Assembly: GCA_015661825.1 (NCBI GenBank)
Contig: DQVI01000155.1
Location: 1-44,504 of the forward strand
Origin: Novosphingobium capsulatum
GTDB taxonomy: Bacteria; Pseudomonadota; Alphaproteobacteria; Sphingomonadales; Sphingomonadaceae
Length of the DNA stretch: 44,504 bases
Direction of reading: 5' to 3'
A program made the position numbers and the translations under genes. This document shows positions 34,029 through 41,004 of the stretch, piece after piece. Below the pieces are notes generated by a model. It saw only the letters and a list, made by a program, of their open reading frames with translations, ran no database searches and was not told the origin of the DNA. Each line of letters starts with the position of its first letter. Within the stretch, counting starts at the first letter, position 1.

Positions 34029-36581
34029 ATGCACAAGCCGCTTCAAGGAGGCCTTGATCTGGATCAGGCCGTCGATTTTCCGTTCGCAGGTGCCGCAACG
34101 GCGCGCCAGCGCCCGATGCTCCGCCAGCGCCACGCCGCCATGCTGGCCGGCGCCGCGCTGATTGCCGTTCCGGCGCTCGAGCCCGGCCTGGCCCTTGCCC
34201 AGACTGCCGCCCCGGCCCAGACCGAGGCCACCGCGACGGCGCAGGCCACGCCCCCCGTCGATACCGGAACGACCGACATCGTCGTGACCGCACAGCGCCG
34301 CGAACAGAAGCTCAATGACGTGGGCATCGCGGTCTCGGTGCTTTCGGCCAAGGACCTCAAGACGCTGGCGATCACCAACGCGACCGACATCGTTCGCGCG
34401 ATCCCCAACCTCAAGTTCAACTCCTATGGCTCCAGCCAGGTGGTGTTCAACATCCGCGGCGTGTCGCAGAACGACTATGGCGACCAGCAGGAGCCGCCCG
34501 TCGCCGTCTATCAGGACGACAGCTACGCGGCCTCGATCTCGACCGCCAGCTTCCCGATCTTCGACCTTGCACGCACCGAAGCGCTGCGCGGGCCGCAGGG
34601 CACACTGTTCGGCCGCAACGCCACGGGCGGCGCGGTACAGTTCATCTCGAACCAGCCGACCCACGATCTGGACGGCTATCTTCAGGCCCAGACCGGCAGC
34701 TACAACCAGTCGATCGTCGAAGGCGCGATCTCGGGCGGGCTGACCAACACCCTGACCGCGCGCGTGTCGGGCATCTACGACCGCGATTCCGGCTACATCA
34801 AGAACCTGATGCCCGGCGCCAAGGATCTGGGCGCCAACAACCACTGGGCCCTGCGCGGCATCCTCCAGTGGGATCCGACCAGCGATTTCCGCGCGCGCCT
34901 GACCGTGCGCTACAGCGAGGCCGACCACGAACGGCAGGCCGGCGTCTACTCGTTCATGCCCGCCTGCCCCAACGCGCAGTTGCAGGGGGAATTCCTCGGC
35001 GCCAGCGAAGTCTGCCAGTACTGGAACAACTATGGCGGCACGTCGTACAACGGCGGCACGCCCGGCTCGTCGGCCAATGGCTATGCCAACCCGGCCATCG
35101 CGGCCAGCCAGGGCGGCAATCCGTGGCGCACCTACAGCTCGGGCGAAAACTATGTGAACCGCAAGCTGTTCGCCGCCACGCTGCGCCTCGAAGCCAGGCT
35201 GGGCATCTTCGACGTGACCTCGGTCACCGACTACCAGAACCTGGCCAAGTACTATACCGAGTCCGACGACGGCGCGCCCAGCCTGCCCTATGTCGAAGGT
35301 CAGGCGCTCGCCCCCTACACCACCGGTTCGTGCAGCAATGCCCCGGCGCTGACCTGCTATGCACCGGGCACCGTGTTCACCCAGAGCGCGCGCACCCAGC
35401 AGATCACCCAGGAACTGCGCGCGGCCACCAAGTTCGGCAAGAACTACCTGACGTTCGGCGGGTTCGGCATGTTGCTGACCGGCAGCTATGGCGCCAAGTA
35501 CGCAACCCCCTTCGACCAGTACGACCCCTCGGTCCGCTTCTACCAGCGCACCAAGTCCTATGCGTTCTTCGCGCAGGACGAATTCAAGTTCGACGACCAC
35601 TGGAAGCTGATCGTGGGCGCGCGCTACTGGCACGACAGCAAGCTGGGCTGGTACAACGGCGTGGAATCGATCTCGGGCCTGTCGATCAACTATGGTCCGA
35701 GCGGAATGGGCTTCTATGATCCCACCGGCGCTGCCAATGCCGCCGACATCACCGCCACCCCTTCGGCGGCCCGTCCCAGCTTCGACGGCGTGACCGTTCG
35801 CGCCGAACTCGACTACAAGCCGGGCCCCGACACGCTGCTCTATGCCAGCTACAACCGTGGTTCGAAGTCGGGCGGGTTCACCTTCTCGACCGGCACGCCC
35901 TATGCGGGCCAGGCGCTGACCGACACGATCAACAACATCGCCTATCGGCCCGAAACGCTCAACGACTATGAAATCGGCCTGAAGACCAAGATCGGTCCGA
36001 AGGTCCAGTTCAACCTCGCGGCGTTCTATTACGACTACCAGAACTATCAGGCCTATGTGCAGGTCGGCTATACCCAGCTCGTGCGCAACCTGCCCGCCAC
36101 GATCAAGGGCATCGAGGCCGAAGTGACCGCCCACCCGATCCGCGGCTTGACGCTCCAGGCCTCAGGCGCGGTTCAGGACAGCAAGGTCAAGGGCGTGATG
36201 CTGCCCGACGGGCTCACCGTGGTGAACCACGACCTGCCCCAGGCGCCCGGCTTCTCGGCCAATGCGCTGGCCCGCTACGAATTCAACGTGGGCGATGCGC
36301 AGGTCTCGATCCAGGGTGATGCGATGTACTCGGGGGGCTTCTGCTTCTCGGTGCTGTGCGCGCCGGTCGAGCGCGAAGGCGCCTACCACGTCGAGAACGC
36401 CCGCATCGGTGTGATCCCTGCCGGCAAGAACCTCGAACTGGCGTTCTTCGTCAACAACATCTTCAACCGGGCCTATCGCACGTATGCGTTCGACGGTTCG
36501 CTCTATTGGGGCGATGCGCTCAGCGTCTTCGCCAAGCCCCGGACCTGGGGCCTGAGCGCCCGGATCAACTTCGGCAAGTAG
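34029..36581 (+). CDS. TonB-dependent outer-membrane receptor, divergent from betaine operon
   Basis: An 850-residue receptor. A long N-region precedes a hydrophobic core (HAAMLAGAALIAVPALEP) and a cleavage-like ALAQ. The TonB-box-like DIVVTAQRREQKLNDVGIAV leads into the plug (FNIRGVSQNDYGD, VYQDDSYAASI, RTEALRGPQGTLFGRNATGG), and the barrel ends in WGLSARINFGK. GAGGGA lies about 9 bases before the ATG at 34029; ATG 34116 is a less likely start. A rho-independent terminator follows the gene. The shared control region with the dimethylglycine/betaine/sarcosine genes suggests that it imports a methylated amine, or a larger compound containing one. Confidence 0.93.
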   Translation: MHKPLQGGLDLDQAVDFPFAGAATARQRPMLRQRHAAMLAGAALIAVPALEPGLALAQTAAPAQTEATATAQATPPVDTGTTDIVVTAQRREQKLNDVGIAVSVLSAKDLKTLAITNATDIVRAIPNLKFNSYGSSQVVFNIRGVSQNDYGDQQEPPVAVYQDDSYAASISTASFPIFDLARTEALRGPQGTLFGRNATGGAVQFISNQPTHDLDGYLQAQTGSYNQSIVEGAISGGLTNTLTARVSGIYDRDSGYIKNLMPGAKDLGANNHWALRGILQWDPTSDFRARLTVRYSEADHERQAGVYSFMPACPNAQLQGEFLGASEVCQYWNNYGGTSYNGGTPGSSANGYANPAIAASQGGNPWRTYSSGENYVNRKLFAATLRLEARLGIFDVTSVTDYQNLAKYYTESDDGAPSLPYVEGQALAPYTTGSCSNAPALTCYAPGTVFTQSARTQQITQELRAATKFGKNYLTFGGFGMLLTGSYGAKYATPFDQYDPSVRFYQRTKSYAFFAQDEFKFDDHWKLIVGARYWHDSKLGWYNGVESISGLSINYGPSGMGFYDPTGAANAADITATPSAARPSFDGVTVRAELDYKPGPDTLLYASYNRGSKSGGFTFSTGTPYAGQALTDTINNIAYRPETLNDYEIGLKTKIGPKVQFNLAAFYYDYQNYQAYVQVGYTQLVRNLPATIKGIEAEVTAHPIRGLTLQASGAVQDSKVKGVMLPDGLTVVNHDLPQAPGFSANALARYEFNVGDAQVSIQGDAMYSGGFCFSVLCAPVEREGAYHVENARIGVIPAGKNLELAFFVNNIFNRAYRTYAFDGSLYWGDALSVFAKPRTWGLSARINFGK

Positions 36582-36597
36582 GCCGGAATGGTCCTCC

Positions 36598-36642
36598 AGG
36601 GGCCCGTGGCGCCAGAAGCGCTTCGGGCCCCTTTCTTTTTTT
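36598..36642 (+). terminator. Rho-independent terminator of the TonB receptor
   Basis: The stem AGGGGCCCG / CGGGCCCCT (36598-36606 and 36624-36632) is followed directly by TTCTTTTTTT, an intrinsic terminator starting 17 bases after the stop. Confidence 0.92.
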
Positions 36643-36764
36643 GCACCCCCGTGCAGGCAGTTGCGAGGCAGGTCGATCTGTGATCAAACTTGCAGGCACA
36701 CACTTCGGCAAAGACGGACCCGGCATGACACAGCCTTCCTTCCGCCCTGTATCGTTACCAGCAT

Positions 36765-36836
36765 CCCGGTTCACGCCAGCCTGCCGGTTCACGCCCTCCT
36801 TCCCCTTCACACCCGCCAGCCTCTTCACGCCTGTCT
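36765..36836. repeat. Degenerate tandem repeat of about 18 bp
   Basis: About four diverged units built on CCGGTTCACGCCAGCCTG lie upstream of the permease gene. They are imperfect in length and sequence. Confidence 0.6.
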
Positions 36837-36903
36837 GATCGATCCGCGGCGCCGGGTGACGTGGCCCGGCAAAGCCCTCTCCAGGAAAGCGAGTTTTCTG
36901 CCC

Positions 36904-38298
36904 ATGGCCCCTCCCCCTCCACCCTCCGCCGATAGCGGCGCGCTGGCCCATTCGCTCAAGCCGCGCCATGTCACCATGATCTCGATCGGCGGGATCATCG
37001 GGGCCGGCATCTTCGTGGGGTCGAGCGCGGCGATCCACATCGCCGGGCCTGCCGTCATGCTCACATATGCGCTGTGCGGCACGCTGGTCTTCGTGATCAT
37101 GCGCATGCTGGGCGAAATGGCGATGGCGCGGCCGGGCGTGGGCTCGTTCACGGGCTATGCCGCGCTGGGTCTGGGGCCCTGGGCGGGCTTCAGCACGGCC
37201 TGGCTCTATTACTATTTCTGGGTCATCACCATCGCGGTCGAGGCGATTGCCGGGGCACAGATGCTCACGCCGTTCATCCCGCTGCCGATGTGGGCGCTCG
37301 CCGCGCTGCTGATCGGGACGATGACCATGGTCAACCTGCTCTCGGTCAAGACCTATGGCGAGTTCGAGTTCTGGTTCGCCTCGCTCAAGGTGCTCACGAT
37401 CCTCGGGTTCATGGCGCTGGGCCTTGGCTACCTGTTCGGCTGTGGCCCCGGCCTGGCCCGGATCGCGGCGACGTTCAGCGCCCATGGCGGCGCCTTCCCG
37501 ACCGGGATCGGCACCGTCTTCACCGCCATTCCGGTGGTGATCTTCTCGATGATGGGCTCCGAAGTGGCCACCATCGCGGCGGTCGAGACCGCCGATCCGG
37601 CCCGCAACATCGTGCGCGCCGCGCGCACGGTGACCTTGCGCATCATGGTCTTCTATCTCGGCTCGATCAGCGTGATCCTCGCGATCCTGCCGTGGGATCA
37701 GGTGGTCTCGGGGCAATCGCCGTTCGTGGACGCGCTCTCGCTGATCAAGGTGCCCGGCGCGCAGGCGATCATTGGCGCGGTGATTTTCACCGCGATCATC
37801 TCGTGCCTCAATTCGGCGATCTACGTGACCTCGCGCATGCTCTTCGAAATGGCCCATCGTGGCGATGCGCCCGCCGCTTTCGGGCGCGTCTCGGCCCGGC
37901 AGGTGCCCGCGCTGGGGATCGTCCTGTCGGGGGTGGCCGGGTTCGTCGTCGTGCTGACCTCGATCATCTCGCCCGACGGGGTGTTCACGTTCCTGCTGCA
38001 ATCCTCGGGCGCGACGATCCTGTCGGTCTACCTGCTGATCTCGCTCAGCCAGATCGCGCTGCGCCGCCGGATCGAGGCGACCGGCGAACGCCTGAGCGTG
38101 AAGGTCTGGGCCTTCCCGGCGGTGTCTTATGCCGCCGTCGGGGGGATCATGGCGGTGCTGGTGATGATGGCCCTGATGCCCGACCAGCGCTTGCAGGTGG
38201 TGCTCAGCCTGGGGGTCTTCGTGGCCTGTCTGGCCGCCCATGGCCTGCGCCGCCGCGCCCACCGCGAAGGTTCGCCCCGCCTGCGCGCCCACCTCTGA
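36904..38298 (+). CDS. Amino-acid permease, APC superfamily (AAT family)
   Basis: An inner-membrane proton-coupled amino-acid transporter of 464 residues with about 12 membrane segments. The first segment holds the APC signature MISIGGIIGAGIFVGSSAAI, followed by GEMAMARPGVGSFTGYA. Helix 6 (FTAIPVVIFSMMGSEVATIAA) and the NSAIYVTSRMLFEMA motif after helix 8 mark the AAT/GABA-permease branch. The ATG at 36904 begins the usual short soluble N terminus; an upstream in-frame extension crosses a repeat array and has no transporter features. The substrate is unknown. It lies downstream of the TonB receptor but behind a strong terminator, so it is probably a separate unit. Confidence 0.92.
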   Translation: MAPPPPPSADSGALAHSLKPRHVTMISIGGIIGAGIFVGSSAAIHIAGPAVMLTYALCGTLVFVIMRMLGEMAMARPGVGSFTGYAALGLGPWAGFSTAWLYYYFWVITIAVEAIAGAQMLTPFIPLPMWALAALLIGTMTMVNLLSVKTYGEFEFWFASLKVLTILGFMALGLGYLFGCGPGLARIAATFSAHGGAFPTGIGTVFTAIPVVIFSMMGSEVATIAAVETADPARNIVRAARTVTLRIMVFYLGSISVILAILPWDQVVSGQSPFVDALSLIKVPGAQAIIGAVIFTAIISCLNSAIYVTSRMLFEMAHRGDAPAAFGRVSARQVPALGIVLSGVAGFVVVLTSIISPDGVFTFLLQSSGATILSVYLLISLSQIALRRRIEATGERLSVKVWAFPAVSYAAVGGIMAVLVMMALMPDQRLQVVLSLGVFVACLAAHGLRRRAHREGSPRLRAHL

Positions 38299-38335
38299 TC
38301 TCGTTTTACGCTTCTCCCTGCCCCGTCCCCTCTTG

Positions 38336-38367
38336 CCCCGTCCTCATGCGCCACGCGCGGGACGGGG
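38336..38367 (+). terminator. Possible hairpin after the permease
   Basis: An 8-bp stem CCCCGTCC / GGACGGGG with a 16-base loop, followed shortly by ATTTT, 37 bases after the permease stop. It is a weak candidate terminator. A second dyad, CCGTCCTT-TCACGC-AAGGACGG (38498-38519), lies before the next gene. Confidence 0.4.
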
Positions 38368-38589
38368 CTGATTTTCAGGCTCCGGCGGCCCCGTGCGGGG
38401 CGGGCCTGATCGGCAAGTGCCCTCCGACCAACGCCATGATGCCATCGACCAGCGCATTTGCTTTCACGCGCAACCATCGCCTATCCCCTTGGGCAAGCCG
38501 TCCTTTCACGCAAGGACGGTTGCTTCCCCAAGAGGGCCGCCAGCGCGCCGAGCGGGCGCCGGGCGGCCATGCCGATACTGGATTTGCCG

Positions 38590-40458
38590 ATGGATCGTCG
38601 CCACTTGCTCAAGACCGGACTCAAGGCTGGAACCGCCAGCGCCGGACTTGCCGCCCTTTCCTCGCTGGGCATGGCCCGCGCTGCCTCCCCGGCCCCGGCA
38701 GTCCCTGCCCCGGCGGGTGTTGCTGGCACCGGAAGCCCCGAGGATGTCCGGCTGGCCGCGCTGTTCGAAACGATGATGGGCGAGATGCTCGATCATTCGC
38801 CCGAGATGGCCACGGCGCTCGGCGTCGACACCGGCAAGCGCGCGAATGCGAAGTATCACCTCGATGATCGCTCGCAGGCCGCCTGGAACGAGGCCAAGAC
38901 CCGCAACGCCCGCGATCTGGCCGCGCTGCGCAAGATCGACACCACCCGGCTGACCGGCAACAACCGCTGGAACCACGCCAGCATCCTCTTCTCGGTCGAA
39001 GTGGCCGACGAGTTGAACCGCACCTTCAGCACCCTGGGCACGCCCTATGTGGTCAGCCAGCTGACCGGCTGCTACCAGTCGATCCCCGATTTCCTCGACA
39101 GCCAGCACACCATCGAGACGGGCGCCGATGCCCAGGCCTATCTGGCCCGCCTCGATGGCTTTGCCACGGCCATCGACCAGGACAGCGAGGCCGTCCGCCA
39201 CGACAGCGCGCAAGGCGTGATCCCGCCCGATTTCGTGCTGGCCAAGGCGCTGATCCAGCTCAAGGCGCTGCGCGACACGCCGGTGGCTTCCTCCAACCTC
39301 GTGGCCTCGCTCGTGCGCCGCACGGCGGCCAAGGGCATTGCCGGGAACTGGGGCGAGCGGGCACAGGCGGCCTGCACCGCGCGCGTCCTGCCCGCGCTCG
39401 ACCGCCAGATCACCCTGCTCGAAGGCCTGCTGCCCCATGCGGTCCACACCGCCGGGGTCGCCCGCCTGCCCAAGGGCGAGGAACTCTACCGGATCTCGCT
39501 GCGCAACTATACCACCAGCGACATGGACCCTGAGGAAATCCACCGCATCGGGCTCGAACTGATCGCCCAGCAGAGCGCGCAGGCCGATGAAATCCTCAAG
39601 GCCCAGGGCTATACCAAGGGCACCGTCGGCCAGCGCCTGCGCGCGCTCTACGACGATCCCAAGTTCCGCTATCCCAATACCGACGAAGGCAAGGACAAGC
39701 TCCTCGCCGACCTCAACAAGCAGGTCGTGGCGATGCAGGCGCGCCTGCCCGAATACTTCCACACCCTGCCCAAGACCCCGCTGGCCATCCGCCGCGTGCC
39801 CAAGGCCACCGAAGCGGGCGCGCCGGGCGGCTATTACATGAACGGCTCGCTCGACGGCGCGCGTCCGGGTGCCTATTACATCAACTTGCGCGACACCGCC
39901 GAAGTGCCGAGCTGGACCCTGCCCACGCTGACCTATCACGAGGGCATCCCCGGCCATCACCTCCAGCTCTCGCTGGCACAGGAAGCCGGCCTGCCCACGC
40001 TGCGCAAGATCCAGTTCTTTTCGGGCTATGGCGAAGGCTGGGCGCTCTATGCCGAGCAACTGGCGGTCGAAATGGGCGTCTACAAGGACGATCCGCTCGG
40101 CCATGTCGGCCAGCTTCACGACAGCATCTTCCGGGGTGTCCGTCTGGTCGTCGACAGCGGCATGCATGCCAAGGGCTGGAGCCGCGAGCAGGCGGTGAAG
40201 TTCTACACCGACACCATCGGCGACCCCGAGACGATGGCGATCACCGAAGTCGAACGCTACTGCGTCTGGCCGGGCCAGGCGTGCAGCTACATGCTGGGCA
40301 AGCTCGACTGGCTGCGCCTGCGCGACAAGGCGCGCACCGCGCTGGGCTCGCGCTTCGACATCCGCCTGTTCCACGATGCGGGCCTGCTGCCCGGCGCGAT
40401 GCCGCTGCCCGTGCTCGACCAGTGCATCGACGCCTATATCGCCCAGGCATCGGCCTGA
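38590..40458 (+). CDS. DUF885-family exported hydrolase
   Basis: A predicted zinc-dependent periplasmic hydrolase of about 622 residues. The N terminus carries a twin-arginine signal (MDRRHLLKTGLKAGTASAGL, ending near MARA). The family signature HEGIPGHHLQLSLA occurs at residues 450-463, with the following GEGWALYAEQLAVEMG likely supplying the third metal ligand, as in M32-like gluzincins. The C-terminal IRLFHDAGLLPGAMPL is also typical of DUF885. ATG 38569 is an alternative start, seven codons earlier. The substrate is not known, although peptidase activity is often assumed. A 36-bp palindrome follows the stop. Confidence 0.88.
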   Translation: MDRRHLLKTGLKAGTASAGLAALSSLGMARAASPAPAVPAPAGVAGTGSPEDVRLAALFETMMGEMLDHSPEMATALGVDTGKRANAKYHLDDRSQAAWNEAKTRNARDLAALRKIDTTRLTGNNRWNHASILFSVEVADELNRTFSTLGTPYVVSQLTGCYQSIPDFLDSQHTIETGADAQAYLARLDGFATAIDQDSEAVRHDSAQGVIPPDFVLAKALIQLKALRDTPVASSNLVASLVRRTAAKGIAGNWGERAQAACTARVLPALDRQITLLEGLLPHAVHTAGVARLPKGEELYRISLRNYTTSDMDPEEIHRIGLELIAQQSAQADEILKAQGYTKGTVGQRLRALYDDPKFRYPNTDEGKDKLLADLNKQVVAMQARLPEYFHTLPKTPLAIRRVPKATEAGAPGGYYMNGSLDGARPGAYYINLRDTAEVPSWTLPTLTYHEGIPGHHLQLSLAQEAGLPTLRKIQFFSGYGEGWALYAEQLAVEMGVYKDDPLGHVGQLHDSIFRGVRLVVDSGMHAKGWSREQAVKFYTDTIGDPETMAITEVERYCVWPGQACSYMLGKLDWLRLRDKARTALGSRFDIRLFHDAGLLPGAMPLPVLDQCIDAYIAQASA

Positions 40459-40473
40459 TTTCAGGTCCTTTTC

Positions 40474-40509
40474 GACAGCGCGCGGCGGACATGTCCGGCG
40501 CGCGCTGTC
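40474..40509. terminator. 36-bp near-perfect palindrome after DUF885 gene
   Basis: Two 18-base arms (starting GACAGCGCGCG, ending CGCGCGCTGTC) pair with a single mismatch and no spacer, centred on CGGACATGTCCG. There is no T-tract. It is placed 15 bases after the stop, so a transcript-end function is plausible. Confidence 0.45.
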
Positions 40510-40515
40510 AACCGC

Positions 40516-40548
40516 CCCGGTCTTGGCCGGGTCTTGGCCCGGTCTTGG
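40516..40548. repeat. 11-bp tandem repeat, three copies
   Basis: Three consecutive units of CCCGGTCTTGG (40516-40526, 40527-40537, 40538-40548); the middle copy has one changed base. It lies in the spacer before the small WYL-like gene. Confidence 0.8.
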
Positions 40549-40617
40549 GCGGACAAAGCGTCCAAGGGGCCAGCGGGCGTCTTGCCGACAGGGCAGGAAG
40601 TGCCTTATCATGCTGCG

Positions 40618-40965
40618 ATGCAGCAGAATCAAACCATCCCTGCGGACGGTGCGCCCGATCTGGTCCAGTCGGTGCACATCCTGAGCTTTGCCATCGCCAA
40701 CAAGCTGTGCGTGCGCGCGGTGTACAATCGCGGGGCAGTCACCCTCGCGCCCCATGTCCTGTTCGAGCGCCACGGCGCGCCCCATGTCGATGCCGTGGTC
40801 TACGAGCGCGACGGGGTGGCCCCGGCGGAAGAAAAGCTGGGCACCTACCGGCTCTCGGGGCTTCGCGACATCGTGCTGACGTCCGAGCCGCTCCACGTCT
40901 TTGCCGACTTCGACCCGGCGCAGGAGCGCTACAGCGAAAAGACGCTGGCCATCCTGACCGCCTGA
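40618..40965 (+). CDS. Small WYL-like protein of unknown function
   Basis: A 115-residue soluble protein. The pattern ILSFAIANKLCVRAVYNRGA, then VTLAPHVLFERHG, VDAVVYERDG and KLGTYRLSGLRDIVLT resembles a stand-alone WYL fold (SH3-like ligand-binding sheet) without the usual helix-turn-helix. I do not recognise a named family with certainty. The start is uncertain: AGGAAG is 17 bases before the ATG at 40618, and the frame remains open to 40534. It is convergent with the EAL-domain gene. Confidence 0.6.
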   Translation: MQQNQTIPADGAPDLVQSVHILSFAIANKLCVRAVYNRGAVTLAPHVLFERHGAPHVDAVVYERDGVAPAEEKLGTYRLSGLRDIVLTSEPLHVFADFDPAQERYSEKTLAILTA

Positions 40966-41004
40966 GCCACCCGGCCCTCCTTGGCGTCCCTTTCAGGCCC
41001 CCTT

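Larger units (their letters stand above)
36582..36903. other. Spacer between TonB receptor and permease
   Basis: 322 bases. It holds the receptor's terminator and a degenerate 18-bp-type repeat; the remainder shows nothing recognisable. An open frame continuous with the permease runs through it, but it consists largely of the repeat and is unlikely to be translated. Confidence 0.5.
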
